64,000 nt of DNA from NCBI GenBank assembly GCA_024699495.1, contig JAILPK010000037.1:114457-178456 (forward strand). The letters are read 5' to 3'. Below are positions 37,633-46,850 of this stretch, one piece after another. The stretch's first letter is position 1, and the number at the start of each line of letters is the position of its first letter. The translations under genes were made by a program, and so were the position numbers. Origin of the DNA: Bacteroidaceae bacterium. Its GTDB lineage: Bacteria; Bacteroidota; Bacteroidia; Bacteroidales; Bacteroidaceae. Under the pieces are notes generated by a model, which was given only the letters and a program-made list of their open reading frames with translations, had not been told where the DNA came from and did not search any database.

Positions 37633-39432
37633 CTACCTTCCGGCACGCTTGCGCTCCAGGTGGTCTAATATAATCTTACGCATACGCATAGATTTGGGCG
37701 TCACCTCCACATATTCATCCTCACGGATATATTCCAAAGCCTCCTCCAAACTGAGCAGAGTGGCGGGAATAATGCGCACCTTCTCGTCAGAGCCGCTTGC
37801 GCGCATATTAGTCAGTTGCTTATTCTTGGTGACATTTATCACCAGGTCGTTCTCATGAATATGCTCACCCACGACCTGGCCTGCATATACCTCCGTCTGC
37901 GGTTCTATGAAGAATCGGCCGCGGTCCTGCAAGTTATTTATAGCATAGGCGAATGCTGTGCCCGTCTCCAACGCAATCATGGAGCCGTTGGTGCGACGAA
38001 TTATCTCACCCTTATATGGCTGGTATTCCTTGTATCTGTGTGCCATGATGGCTTCCCCCTGGGATGCGGTTAGCACATTCGTACGCAGACCGATGATTCC
38101 ACGGGAGGGAATATTGAACTCAATGTTTACGCGGTCGCCCTGAGTCTCCATGCTGACCATCTCGCCCTTGCGGCGGGTCACCATATCTATCATCTTTGAT
38201 GAGAATTCCTCTGGCACGTTGATTGTCAGTTCTTCTATAGGCTCACAACGTTCGCCATTGATTTCCTTATATATCACCTGCGGTTGACCAACCTGCAGTT
38301 CATAGCCCTCTCTGCGCATTGTCTCAATGAGAACAGAGAGATGCAGGACTCCACGCCCGCTCACTACCCACTTCTCGGTGGTATCCTCAAAGGGCTCTAC
38401 GCGCAATGCGAGATTCTTCTCCAGCTCGCGCTGCAGGCGCTCATGTATGTGGCGGCTCGTGCAGAACCGGCCCTCACGTCCGAAGAAAGGCGAGTCGTTG
38501 ATCGTAAAAAGCATAGACATCGTCGGCTCGTCAATAGCTATTGTAGGCAGGGCCTCCGGTTCCTCTGCGTCGCAGATGGTATCTCCAATCTCGAAGTTCG
38601 ACAGTCCGATTATAGCGCAGATGTCTCCGCTGCTGACTGCCTCCGTCTTCTGATGCCCCATGCCGGAAAAGGTATGCAACTCCTTGATTTTGGTTCGCTC
38701 GCGGGAGCCGTCTCTGTGCACTATGGTTATTGGCATTCCCTCTCTAAGCGTTCCCCGATGCACGCGCCCTACGGCGATGCGGCCTGTATAAGTGCTGTAG
38801 TCCAAACTCGTGATGAGCATCTGTGGAGTTCCGTCAAGCTGTTGGGGAGACGGGATATGCTCCAGGATGGCATCCAAAAGATAGAAGATATCTCTGGTCG
38901 GAGTCTGCCAGTCTGGCCCCATCCATCCGTTCTTGGCCGACCCATAAATCACCGGGAAATCCAACTGGTCCTCAGTGGCGTCCAGGTCGCACATCAGATC
39001 GAATACCATCTCATACACTTCCTCCGGACGGCAGTTGGGCTTATCCACCTTATTTATTACAACAATCGGTTTCAGCCCGATTTGCAATGCCTTCTGCAAT
39101 ACGAAGCGGGTCTGCGGCATCGGCCCCTCAAAGGCATCTACCAGCAGCAGACATCCGTCGGCCATATTCAGCACGCGCTCCACCTCTCCTCCGAAATCAG
39201 AGTGGCCCGGAGTGTCGATGATATTGATTTTTGTGTCCTTATAGGTGATACTTACGTTCTTGCTTAAAATGGTGATACCGCGCTCACGCTCCAACTCGTT
39301 ATTGTCTAACATGAGCTCGCCCGTCTGCTGCCCCTCGCGAAAGAGATTACCTGCCATCAGCATCTTGTCAACCAAAGTGGTTTTCCCGTGGTCAACATGT
39401 GCGATGATGGCGATATTCCTTATGTTTGCCAT
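37633..39432 (-). CDS. typA: ribosome-associated GTPase TypA/BipA
   Basis: This 599-residue translational GTPase has NIAIIAHVDHGKTTL (P-loop), RGITILSKN, DTPGHSDFGGEV and NKVDKP, followed by EF-G-like domains III and V and the TypA-specific C-terminal domain. It acts on ribosomes during assembly and stress. The length matches the family (about 600). Confidence 0.97.
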   Translation of the reverse strand: MANIRNIAIIAHVDHGKTTLVDKMLMAGNLFREGQQTGELMLDNNELERERGITILSKNVSITYKDTKINIIDTPGHSDFGGEVERVLNMADGCLLLVDAFEGPMPQTRFVLQKALQIGLKPIVVINKVDKPNCRPEEVYEMVFDLMCDLDATEDQLDFPVIYGSAKNGWMGPDWQTPTRDIFYLLDAILEHIPSPQQLDGTPQMLITSLDYSTYTGRIAVGRVHRGTLREGMPITIVHRDGSRERTKIKELHTFSGMGHQKTEAVSSGDICAIIGLSNFEIGDTICDAEEPEALPTIAIDEPTMSMLFTINDSPFFGREGRFCTSRHIHERLQRELEKNLALRVEPFEDTTEKWVVSGRGVLHLSVLIETMRREGYELQVGQPQVIYKEINGERCEPIEELTINVPEEFSSKMIDMVTRRKGEMVSMETQGDRVNIEFNIPSRGIIGLRTNVLTASQGEAIMAHRYKEYQPYKGEIIRRTNGSMIALETGTAFAYAINNLQDRGRFFIEPQTEVYAGQVVGEHIHENDLVINVTKNKQLTNMRASGSDEKVRIIPATLLSLEEALEYIREDEYVEVTPKSMRMRKIILDHLERKRAGR

Positions 39433-39489
39433 ATATTTATATCTGATTGTTTATGAGGATAAGAAAGAATACTTCTTGAAAATCGGCTG

Positions 39490-39497
39490 CAAAGGTA
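39490..39497 (-). promoter_or_regulatory. -7 element of typA promoter
   Basis: TACCTTTG on the minus strand is followed by CAGCCGATTTTC, nearly identical to the start of the rpsO leader (TACCTTTGCAGCCGAATTTC). The -33 element is weak (TTCA at the right distance). Confidence 0.5.
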
Positions 39498-39597
39498 CTA
39501 TTAAGCGCGCTAATTCTGAAAGAAAACAACGTTTTTCTCTCATTTTTTCATCTTAAGTCTGTCGTTTTGGGCAAAAAATCACTTTTCCCTGTTTCTT

Positions 39598-39758
39598 AAG
39601 TTGACAAGTGAACTAGTTGACGAGTTGACAAATAGACTAGTTGACGAGTGAACAAGTTGACGAGTTGACAAGTAGAGAAATAGACGAGTTGACAAGTTAA
39701 TACCAATCCTCTAAAGGAAGCAACTTGTCAACCCGTCAACTAAACAACCCGTCAACTA
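39598..39758 (+). repeat. array of GTTGACRAGT words with inverted portion
   Basis: At least nine degenerate copies of AGTTGACGAG/AGTTGACAAG run from 39600 to about 39697. Inverted copies (CAACTTGTCAAC, CCGTCAAC) follow at 39721-39756. The two halves could fold into a long imperfect hairpin between the divergent-side end of ybjQ and the typA promoter. No reading frame is present. Confidence 0.75.
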
Positions 39759-39768
39759 TATAATAAAC

Positions 39769-40086
39769 TTAAATGACTACGGCTGTTCCACTGGTGGCAA
39801 CCATAAGCATGGAAGAGTTGGAGCCGATAGTTTCATAATCGATATCTATGCCGACGATGGCGTTGGCTCCTATTTCCTGGGCACGGTCCATCATCTCCTT
39901 CATAGATGTGTTTTTTGCCTCACGCAGCACTTTCTCATAACTGCCCGAACGGCCGCCTACAATATCGCGGATGCCGGCAAAGAAGTCCTTTACGAAGTTA
40001 GCTCCGATAATAGTTTCGCCAGTTACTACTCCTTTGTATTCGCGGATAGTGTGGCCCTCAATCGTTGGTGTTGTTGATAGAATCAT
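39769..40086 (-). CDS. YbjQ/UPF0145 family protein
   Basis: This 105-residue protein starts [19 protein letters not shown] and contains [15 protein letters not shown], the signature of the YbjQ (heavy-metal-binding, UPF0145) family, which forms a pentameric beta-barrel. The cellular role is unknown. It is single, with the repeat array just downstream. Confidence 0.92.
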   Translation of the reverse strand: MILSTTPTIEGHTIREYKGVVTGETIIGANFVKDFFAGIRDIVGGRSGSYEKVLREAKNTSMKEMMDRAQEIGANAIVGIDIDYETIGSNSSMLMVATSGTAVVI

Positions 40087-40203
40087 AATACATATTGTTT
40101 TGGTTGTGTTTATATATAAGACGCAGGAATAGTGTAAAATGTTGCATTCACCAACAAAAAAAATACAATTTTCATGTATTTGGAATTAAAGAGTGGGTGA
40201 TTA

Positions 40204-40235
40204 TTTGGCTATTAGACCTAATCTGCCTACATTTG
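40204..40235 (+). promoter_or_regulatory. promoter of the altronate dehydratase-like gene
   Basis: TTTG at 40204-40207 and TACATTTG at 40228-40235 are 20 bases apart. The expected transcript start near 40242 lies downstream of an earlier in-frame ATG (40193), which decides for the ATG at 40265. Confidence 0.65.
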
Positions 40236-40264
40236 CGGGCAAATGTTATAATTGCCTCTTTATT

Positions 40265-41902
40265 ATGAAAGAATATCTGCGAATCAATCCTGCGGACAAC
40301 GTTTGCGTTGCGTTGGAGTCACTTGAGACTGGCTTTCAGGCTGTTGTTGACGGGCAAAGCATTGCTCTCCGTTCTGATATTCCTGCTGGCCATAAGTTCG
40401 CTCTGTGCAACATTTCAGAGGGAGGGGACATCATCAAATATGGCTATCCAATAGGTCATGCCACATGTGAAATATGCAAGGGGGGACTGGTGGATGATCA
40501 TAATTTAAAGACAAATCTGAGCGGCACATTGGATTATAGCGGCATTAAGCCCGACCCTTTATATTCCCAACCGGCATCTGATATTGCAGTCTCTTCAGAG
40601 TCGCTCTCAACTGACGGGGGCGATGATGCTTCGTTCCTTGGCTACGAACGCGCTGATGGTCAGGTAGGCATCCGCAATGATATTTGGGTGATTCCCACAG
40701 TTGGCTGTGTCAACGGTATTTGCCGGCAAATCGTGGAGGAATGTAATGTTTGGACTTTAGGGGCAGGACGTGCCACCGAACCGGCTTCACTCCAGTCCCC
40801 GGCAATCAAGTATTTCGCTCACAACTATGGTTGTTCCCAGTTGGGTGACGATCATGAGAACACGCGCCGGATTCTGTGCGATATGGCAAAACACCCAAAT
40901 GCAGGCGGAGTTCTGATAGTTGGACTCGGATGCGAGAATAACCAGCCTCGGGATTTTGAGACCCTGCTTGGAGACTACGACCGCAAGCGAATCCGCTTCC
41001 TTATCTGTCAGGAGGTGGAGGGGGATGAGGTAGATGCTGGTGTTGCCATCGTCCGTGAGTTATATGAGCAGGCCCGAATCTATGAGCGCAAGCCGATGCC
41101 TGTAAGCAAATTGCGTATAGGTCTGAAGTGCGGCGGTTCAGACGGTTTCTCCGGCATCACAGGCAACCCGCTGCTCGGAGCTTTCACCGACTGGCTGTGC
41201 AAGACCCAAGGCGGAACTGCTATCCTTACGGAAGTTCCGGAGATGTTCGGCGCTGAGACTATTCTGATGCGGCGCGCTGCATCGGAAGAGGTACTGAATA
41301 AGATTATTGGTCTTATCAACGGCTTCAAGGAGTATTTCCTCTCTCATGGCCAGCCGGTAGGCGAGAATCCTTCGCCAGGCAACAAGGCCGGCGGAATATC
41401 GACACTCGAGGAGAAGGCTCTTGGTTGCACACAAAAGGGCGGATCGGCACCCGTTGTTGGTGTTCTCGAATATGGTGATACTCTCCCCAGCGTATTGCAT
41501 ATCAATGCAGACAATATCACCTGCATGCCGTCAGCGGACTCTGAGGCTGACACGGAGCCCGTGGGTGGTCTGTATCTCCTGTCAGCGCCAGGCAACGATC
41601 TTGTGGCAAGCACTGCCTTGGCGGCTGCGGGGTGTCAGTTGGTGTTGTTCACCACAGGGCGCGGTACGCCGTTTTCCACGTTCGTGCCTACGCTGAAGGT
41701 GAGCACAAACAGCTTGCTTGCCAGACGGAAGCCTCAGTGGATAGATTTCAATGCAGGGGTGTTGGTTGAGTCTCAAACCATGGAAGAGGCTCTGCATGAC
41801 TTCCGAAAGCTTGTTATTGATGTTGCCTGCGGAAAGGCCGTCCGTGCGGAAGAAGCGGGCATCTCAGAAATGTCAATCTGGAAGAACGGAGTAACTCTGT
41901 AA
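40265..41902 (+). CDS. uxaA: altronate dehydratase (UxaA/GarD family)
   Basis: This protein of about 545 residues has an N-terminal SAF domain (MKEYLRINPADNVCVALESL...YGYPIGHAT) and a C-terminal lyase domain with ADGQVGIRNDIWVIPTVGCVN, YGCSQLGDDHENT, LGCENNQ and LKCGGSDGFSGIT, hallmarks of iron-dependent altronate/galactarate dehydratases. It would convert D-altronate to 2-keto-3-deoxygluconate in hexuronate breakdown. No other uronate gene is nearby. The start follows the promoter evidence. Confidence 0.9.
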   Translation: MKEYLRINPADNVCVALESLETGFQAVVDGQSIALRSDIPAGHKFALCNISEGGDIIKYGYPIGHATCEICKGGLVDDHNLKTNLSGTLDYSGIKPDPLYSQPASDIAVSSESLSTDGGDDASFLGYERADGQVGIRNDIWVIPTVGCVNGICRQIVEECNVWTLGAGRATEPASLQSPAIKYFAHNYGCSQLGDDHENTRRILCDMAKHPNAGGVLIVGLGCENNQPRDFETLLGDYDRKRIRFLICQEVEGDEVDAGVAIVRELYEQARIYERKPMPVSKLRIGLKCGGSDGFSGITGNPLLGAFTDWLCKTQGGTAILTEVPEMFGAETILMRRAASEEVLNKIIGLINGFKEYFLSHGQPVGENPSPGNKAGGISTLEEKALGCTQKGGSAPVVGVLEYGDTLPSVLHINADNITCMPSADSEADTEPVGGLYLLSAPGNDLVASTALAAAGCQLVLFTTGRGTPFSTFVPTLKVSTNSLLARRKPQWIDFNAGVLVESQTMEEALHDFRKLVIDVACGKAVRAEEAGISEMSIWKNGVTL

Positions 41903-41915
41903 CCGCTCTTCCAGA
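41877..41915 (+). other. stem-loop spanning the uxaA stop codon
   Basis: TCTGGAAGAACGG and CCGCTCTTCCAGA pair over 12 of 13 positions with the stop codon in the loop. There is no T run, so it may be a transcript-end stabiliser rather than a classical terminator. Confidence 0.55.
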
Positions 41916-41936
41916 CTGAAAGAATACATTGATATT

Positions 41937-42554
41937 TATTGGTGCCCAGTAAACCACAGGTTCACATGTTCGTTAAGTTCAGCATTTTGTCAAACATATT
42001 TATGCTTATATAACTCTATTTCGAATGGCTTCCACGACCTCTTTGAACGAGAGTGAAATGACAGTGAGTCGAGGCATATTCAATCTGAGACGGCCGTCTC
42101 AGATTCAGGTGACGGCCGTCTCAGATCAAATTAATGCTGATTCATGAAGAGTTGATGGCCGTTCAACGGGGAGTTGTGAGTAGTTCAAAGTAGTGTTATG
42201 AGACGTGAAAAGTGGAGTTATGATACGTGAGAAGTAGAATCGTTAGTAGTTCAAAGTGGAACCAGTACACATCGGAAATACATCTGTGATTTGTCACACT
42301 TGCAGTTGTCAAATAGAAGACATGCGGTAGTGCGTCATCTGCTTTCGAGACGGTTAATGGCTTTCATCAATAAATATTGGGGCTTCTCACATGGTTGACG
42401 CCTTTAACATAGGCTGTATATTGCATAAAGAATACCCCGAAGCCTATTTTGAAGTGCATCCCAAAAGTTAGACAAAAACTTTTGGGGTGCACTTCATTTT
42501 ACAGGCTTTCGGGGCAGGATTCTATTGCATTCTGAGTTTTACCGGTCAGCAATA
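41937..42554 (+). repeat. dispersed intergenic repeat, copy 2
   Basis: This is colinear with the repeat at 15017-15646. Differences are two rather than four 22-bp palindromic units (about 42084-42127), a short duplication near 41960 (GGTTCACATG), loss of one 44-bp unit, and a 45-bp palindrome inserted at 42451-42495. The remaining bases up to 42679 show no gene. Confidence 0.8.
42451..42495. mobile_element. 45-bp palindromic MITE-like insertion with target duplication
   Basis: GAAGTGCATCCCAAAAGTT and AACTTTTGGGGTGCACTTC are inverted copies with one mismatch around a 7-base centre. ATTTT is repeated directly on both sides (42446-42450 and 42496-42500), while the homologous site in copy 1 of the repeat is uninterrupted (TTTTACAGG). 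This shows an insertion. The ends resemble terminal repeats of IS3-type elements of Bacteroidetes, from memory. Confidence 0.8.
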
Positions 42555-42679
42555 AAAAGAATACATTGATAATTCTATTTGCTCAAGCCGTTATTCTTCC
42601 TGATAGCTGAATGTTCAGACAGACTGGAACAATATGGAAACCTGAATGACGGTTGGTGAGTGTAGGAATATGTCAGAAC

Positions 42680-44224
42680 TTATTTATTCAACGTCCACGT
42701 GGCACCGTCCTTAGTGTCTTTGATTTCAAAACCGAGGGCAGTGAGTTCATCACGGATCTTATCGCTCGTGGCCCAGTCCTTGTTGGCTTTAGCTGCGGCG
42801 CGCTGTTCCAGGAGCATGTCTATAGCCTTGCCAAAAGCTTCTTCGCGTGTGTTTTGCCCGCCAGCCGTCTGCTGACCGCCAGTGCCGTTAAGACCGAGGA
42901 TTTCTTCGGCGAAGAGATGCATAGTGGAACTCAGTTCTGTGAAGTCGTCCGCGCTGATTGTGGCCTTGTGGTCCAAAATCTTGTTGATGCAGGAACAGGC
43001 CTCAAACAGGTTGCTGATGACTGTGGGCGATGCAAGGTCATCGTTCATGGCATCGTAGCATTTCTGACGCAATTCGCTTACCACCTTGTGTGTCTCGGCG
43101 TCGCTTTCTTTGCCCGGGTTGATACGCTTGAGGTCGGCTATGGCGCCCATCAGACGCTGAAGTCCCTTCTCCGCAGCCTGCAGGGCCTCGTTGGAGAAGT
43201 CAACAGTACTGCGGTAATGAGCTTGCAGAATGAAGAAGCGTATAGTCATCGGGGAATAGGCTTGTGTCAGAGCTTCGTGGTCGCCGGTGAAGAACTGGCT
43301 GAGAGTGATGAAGTTACCAAGGCTCTTGCCCATCTTCTGTCCGTTGATTGTCACCATGTTATTGTGCATCCAATAATTCACGATGTCATGTCCCTGAGAG
43401 GCTACGGCCTGCGCTATCTCGCACTCGTGATGCGGAAATACGAGGTCCATTCCGCCGCCGTGGATGTCGAAGCGCTCACCCAGATACTTGCGCCCCATGG
43501 CAGTGCATTCGCAGTGCCAGCCGGGGAATCCGTTGCTCCAAGGAGAAGGCCAGCGCATGATATGTTCTGGCTGAGCAGCCTTCCAAAGGGCGAAATCAAC
43601 CTGATTGCGTTTCTCGCCGACTCCGTCCAGCTCGCGGGAGGCGTTAATAACATCATCAAGATTGCGGCCTGAGAGACGTCCGTAGTGATGCTTCTCATTG
43701 TATTTCTCTATGTCGAAATATACGCTACCCTGGCTCTCGTAGGCATACCCGTTTTCGATGATTTCCTTGACGAGTTGGATCTGTTCGATGATATGACCTG
43801 AAGCGTGCGGTTCGATGCTTGGCGGCAGGCAGTTGAGCGCGCGCATGGCATCATGGAAGCGGTTGGTATAATATTGTGCCACTTCCATCGGTTCCAATTG
43901 CTCAAGACGTGCTTTCTTGGCTATTTTGTCTTCCCCCTCATCAGCGTCATGCTCCAGATGTCCAACGTCGGTGATGTTCCTGACGTAGCGCACCTTATAG
44001 CCGATATGTTGCAGATATCGGAACAGGAGGTCGAAGGTGATGGCCGGGCGGGCGTGTCCCAGATGTGCATCACCATATACTGTAGGGCCGCATACATACA
44101 TACCAACCCGACCGGGCGTTATCGGTTTAAACAGTTCCTTGCTTCTGGTTAATGTATTATATATCAAAAGCCCCTCTTTAACTCCTCCCGTGGGTGGGAG
44201 GACTTCATTTCCTCTTGTTGCCAT
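42680..44224 (-). CDS. cysS: cysteinyl-tRNA synthetase
   Basis: This 514-residue class I synthetase has [16 protein letters not shown] (zinc Cys and HIGH motif), [11 protein letters not shown] (zinc ligands) and [10 protein letters not shown] as the KMSKS loop. The usual N-terminus (xxIYNTLTR) is preceded here by about 20 extra residues, including [13 protein letters not shown], encoded by a GC-rich palindromic repeat. The only ATG is at 44224; a TTG immediately before the IYNT core is an alternative start. It is the last gene after korA, korB and ispG, 29 bases from ispG. Confidence 0.95.
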   Translation of the reverse strand: MATRGNEVLPPTGGVKEGLLIYNTLTRSKELFKPITPGRVGMYVCGPTVYGDAHLGHARPAITFDLLFRYLQHIGYKVRYVRNITDVGHLEHDADEGEDKIAKKARLEQLEPMEVAQYYTNRFHDAMRALNCLPPSIEPHASGHIIEQIQLVKEIIENGYAYESQGSVYFDIEKYNEKHHYGRLSGRNLDDVINASRELDGVGEKRNQVDFALWKAAQPEHIMRWPSPWSNGFPGWHCECTAMGRKYLGERFDIHGGGMDLVFPHHECEIAQAVASQGHDIVNYWMHNNMVTINGQKMGKSLGNFITLSQFFTGDHEALTQAYSPMTIRFFILQAHYRSTVDFSNEALQAAEKGLQRLMGAIADLKRINPGKESDAETHKVVSELRQKCYDAMNDDLASPTVISNLFEACSCINKILDHKATISADDFTELSSTMHLFAEEILGLNGTGGQQTAGGQNTREEAFGKAIDMLLEQRAAAKANKDWATSDKIRDELTALGFEIKDTKDGATWTLNK

Positions 44225-44253
44225 ATAATAGTGATTTTATGTATGTTTCTTGT

Positions 44254-45453
44254 TTATTTCGTCTCTGATTCGCGGCCTTCAACCCCACGGGGAGAGGAAC
44301 TTTGAATAAGAGCAAGCAGACGTTGCGGTGCTTCGTCCTCGGGTATGTTCTTTTCCACACACTCTTTGCCGCGATAGAGACTGACGCGCCCGCGGGCGGC
44401 TCCGACGTAGCCGTAGTCAGCATCGGCCATCTCCCCCGGCCCGTTGACTATACAACCCATGATGGCGATTTTAAGCCCTGTGAGGTGGGAGGTTACGGCC
44501 TTGACGCGACGTATTGTCTCCTGCATATTATACAGTGTGCGGCCGCATCCGGGACAGGATATGTATTCTGTCTTGGTTTGGCGTAGGCGGGCGGCTTGTA
44601 GCAGAGAGTAGGCCACTGGAATCTCGTTTTCGGGCGGTTCGGAGAGGCTTACGCGTATGGTGTCGCCAATGCCGTCGATGAGCAGGGCTCCGATTCCTAC
44701 GGCGCTCTTCAGACGTCCGTCTTCTCCTTCACCAGCCTCTGTTACTCCGAGGTGCAGCGGGAAGGTCATCTGCTCTGCATCCATGGCCTCGCATAGCATA
44801 CGGACGCTGCGCACCATTACCACTGTGTTCGAGGCTTTGATGCTGACCACAACGTTAAGGAAATTCTCCTTCATGCAGATGCGAAGAAATTCCATGCATG
44901 ACTCCACGATTCCCTCGGGGGTGTCTCCGTAGCGTGACATAATGCGGTCGGAGAGCGAGCCGTGGTTTACGCCGATGCGCACCGCAGTGCCGTGTTCGCG
45001 ACAAATATTGAGGAATGGAATCAGGCGCTCTTCGATTTTCAGCAGTTCTGCGGCATACTCCTCATCCGTGTATTCCAGATGCTTGAACTTGCGTGCAGCA
45101 TCAACATAGTTTCCGGGATTGATGCGCACCTTCTCGCAGTAGCGTGCGGCAACATCTGCCACGGCGGGGTTGAAATGCACATCTGCCACCAGGGGGACGT
45201 CACATCCGGCGGCGCGGACGCGTTCGCGGATGAGGCGCATATTCTCAGCCTCGCGCACCCCTTGGGTCGTCAGGCGCACCAACTCTCCTCCGGCTTTGGC
45301 GATGGCCAGAATCTGCTGCACGCAACCGTCGGTGTCCATAGTTGATGCAGTGCACATTGACTGAACGCGAACAGGGTTCTGTCCGCCGATGCCTATATTG
45401 CCCACTCGCACCTCATGAGTCCTGCGCCTTCTGCTGAAATCAGTATCGCTCAT
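44254..45453 (-). CDS. ispG: IspG (HMB-PP synthase) of the three-domain type lacking the insert domain
   Basis: This 399-residue iron-sulfur enzyme of the MEP isoprenoid pathway converts cyclic methylerythritol diphosphate to HMB-PP. The TIM-barrel part has sequence features of the long, plant/Bacteroidetes-type enzyme (NHGSLSDRIMSRYGD, LHLGVTEAGEGEDGR, RVSLSEPPENEI), as does the C-terminal cluster domain (CPGCGRTL with C300 and C303, MGCIVNGPGEMADADYGYVG with C334 and E341). The middle domain of about 200 residues found in that type is absent, and the two conserved parts join at about residues 275-295. The C-terminal tail (SSSPRGVEGRE) derives from a GC-rich palindromic repeat. It lies 19 bases after korB. 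Confidence 0.93.
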   Translation of the reverse strand: MSDTDFSRRRRTHEVRVGNIGIGGQNPVRVQSMCTASTMDTDGCVQQILAIAKAGGELVRLTTQGVREAENMRLIRERVRAAGCDVPLVADVHFNPAVADVAARYCEKVRINPGNYVDAARKFKHLEYTDEEYAAELLKIEERLIPFLNICREHGTAVRIGVNHGSLSDRIMSRYGDTPEGIVESCMEFLRICMKENFLNVVVSIKASNTVVMVRSVRMLCEAMDAEQMTFPLHLGVTEAGEGEDGRLKSAVGIGALLIDGIGDTIRVSLSEPPENEIPVAYSLLQAARLRQTKTEYISCPGCGRTLYNMQETIRRVKAVTSHLTGLKIAIMGCIVNGPGEMADADYGYVGAARGRVSLYRGKECVEKNIPEDEAPQRLLALIQSSSPRGVEGRESETK

Positions 45454-45472
45454 AAATCGGTTTTTGCATTAT

Positions 45473-46522
45473 TTATTTCACTTCCCAGATGTCGTTGGTC
45501 TCCAACAGTTCGGCAAAGGAATGGTATTTTTTCTGAGCGCTGACCTCCTCTATCTGAGCAGCCACGGCATCGTTGTATGTGGGAGCATCCACGTCACGTA
45601 TTACCCCGAGAGCTATCGGGAAGCCGTCGCCGTCGCCCATAAGAGCGAGTTTCAGCTGCAGGGTATTGTCTTCGCAGTGAGCGTCGTGAACGAGGATGTC
45701 ATCCATGGTAACTCCGTCCTTGCCGATTTCTACGACCTTAAGGCCGAATCCCTCCTGCATGAGGCCAAACTCGTTGTTCTCGCCAAATACGAGCTTCTCG
45801 CCGTGGCGCACATAGATGGCGTTCTTCTTGCGTCCGGCAGGGGTATAGACACTTTCGTGGGTGCCGTTGTTGAAAATTACACAGTTCTGCAGAATCTCGC
45901 ATACGCTGGCTCCCTTGTGCTCGTGTGCAGCCTTGAGGACCTCAATAGTGCCTGGCGCATCTGTGGCAACGGCGCGTGCGAAGAAATGCCCGCGGGCTCC
46001 GAAGCATAGTTCAGCCGGGCGGAAGGGGTCTTCCACTGTGCCGTAGGGACTGCTCTTAGATACAAAACCACGAGGTGATGTGGGTGAGTACTGCCCTTTT
46101 GTAAGACCATAGATGCGGTTGTTGAGCAGAATCATATTGAGATCTATGTTGCGGCGGTTGGCATGAATGAAATGGTTGCCGCCGATAGCGAGTCCGTCAC
46201 CGTCTCCGCTGATCTGCCATACATCGAGTTCGGGATTAGTAACTTTGACACCAGTGGCGATGGCTGCAGCTCTTCCGTGTATAGTGTTCATGCCGTAAGT
46301 GGCCATATAGTGGGGTAAGCGGCTACTACACCCTATACCGCTGATTACGGCAATATTTTCAGGTGCAACTCCAATCTCAGCCATGGCTTTATGCAGGTTG
46401 GCCAGAAAGAAATGGTCTCCGCAACCGGGGCACCAACGCGGTTGGCCTTTTTTATAATCTGAAGCCTCCCACTGACTCCCCCCAATGGGGGAAGAAGTTG
46501 AAGTTACTTTTGCTTGTTCCAT
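45473..46522 (-). CDS. korB: 2-oxoglutarate:ferredoxin oxidoreductase subunit beta
   Basis: This 349-residue thiamine-diphosphate-binding subunit has RWCPGCGDHFFLA near residue 30, GIGCSSRLPHYM, and ISGDGDGLAIGGNH (cofactor-binding GDG motif). With KorA it converts 2-oxoglutarate and CoA to succinyl-CoA, or the reverse, using ferredoxin. Residues about 9-20 (TSSPIGGSQWEAS) look like an in-frame palindromic repeat inserted before the conserved start DYKKGQPRW. The gene is separated from korA by a decayed endonuclease gene. Confidence 0.93.
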   Translation of the reverse strand: MEQAKVTSTSSPIGGSQWEASDYKKGQPRWCPGCGDHFFLANLHKAMAEIGVAPENIAVISGIGCSSRLPHYMATYGMNTIHGRAAAIATGVKVTNPELDVWQISGDGDGLAIGGNHFIHANRRNIDLNMILLNNRIYGLTKGQYSPTSPRGFVSKSSPYGTVEDPFRPAELCFGARGHFFARAVATDAPGTIEVLKAAHEHKGASVCEILQNCVIFNNGTHESVYTPAGRKKNAIYVRHGEKLVFGENNEFGLMQEGFGLKVVEIGKDGVTMDDILVHDAHCEDNTLQLKLALMGDGDGFPIALGVIRDVDAPTYNDAVAAQIEEVSAQKKYHSFAELLETNDIWEVK

Positions 46523-46525
46523 ATT

Positions 46526-46817
46526 TTATAAATTTGTTTTAATCGTTTTAATTAAATTATCTATATCAAACAACACTTCTTCGTTCGCGAAGCGGATTGC
46601 TCTGAAGCCATTCTCTTCAAACCGTGGAGTCCTGATTTCGTCACTTTTCTATTGATTTGGTAACTGAGGATAACCACCATCAATTACAATAATCTACTTT
46701 TTTTGGAAGACAAATAGAATCAGGAATGTATTCACCGATGATATGTTGTTTTCTGAATGGCGCTCCTAATCGACCAGCTTTAAAGAATTCCCATATTCTT
46801 TTTAGTGAAGCAGAGTC
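46526..46817 (-). pseudogene. decayed DUF559 (very-short-patch-repair-like) endonuclease
   Basis: The 328-bp gap between korA and korB still encodes the body of a DUF559 protein on the minus strand. From 46817 one frame reads SLKRIWEFF, AGRLGAPFRKQHIIGEYIPD and LPKKVD. After a one-base shift near 46690 it continues IVIDGGYPQLPNQ, then an in-frame TAG, then KSDEIRT, ENGFRAIRFANEEVLFDID and a stop at 46526. The N-terminus is missing. DUF559 nucleases are common short, mobile-looking genes in Bacteroidetes. The remnant ends 3 bases before the korB start, and a CCCCAGGGGG palindrome lies at its other edge. Confidence 0.8.
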
Positions 46818-46850
46818 GCTCCCCAGGGGGAGGTTAGGAGGGGATTTGGA

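Noticed and set aside
38284..39267. Plus-strand open frame of 327 codons
   Set aside because: It is antisense to typA and has no recognisable protein features.
42653..43672. Long plus-strand open frame of 339 codons
   Set aside because: It is antisense to cysS, whose motifs are complete; the open frame comes from codon bias of cysS.
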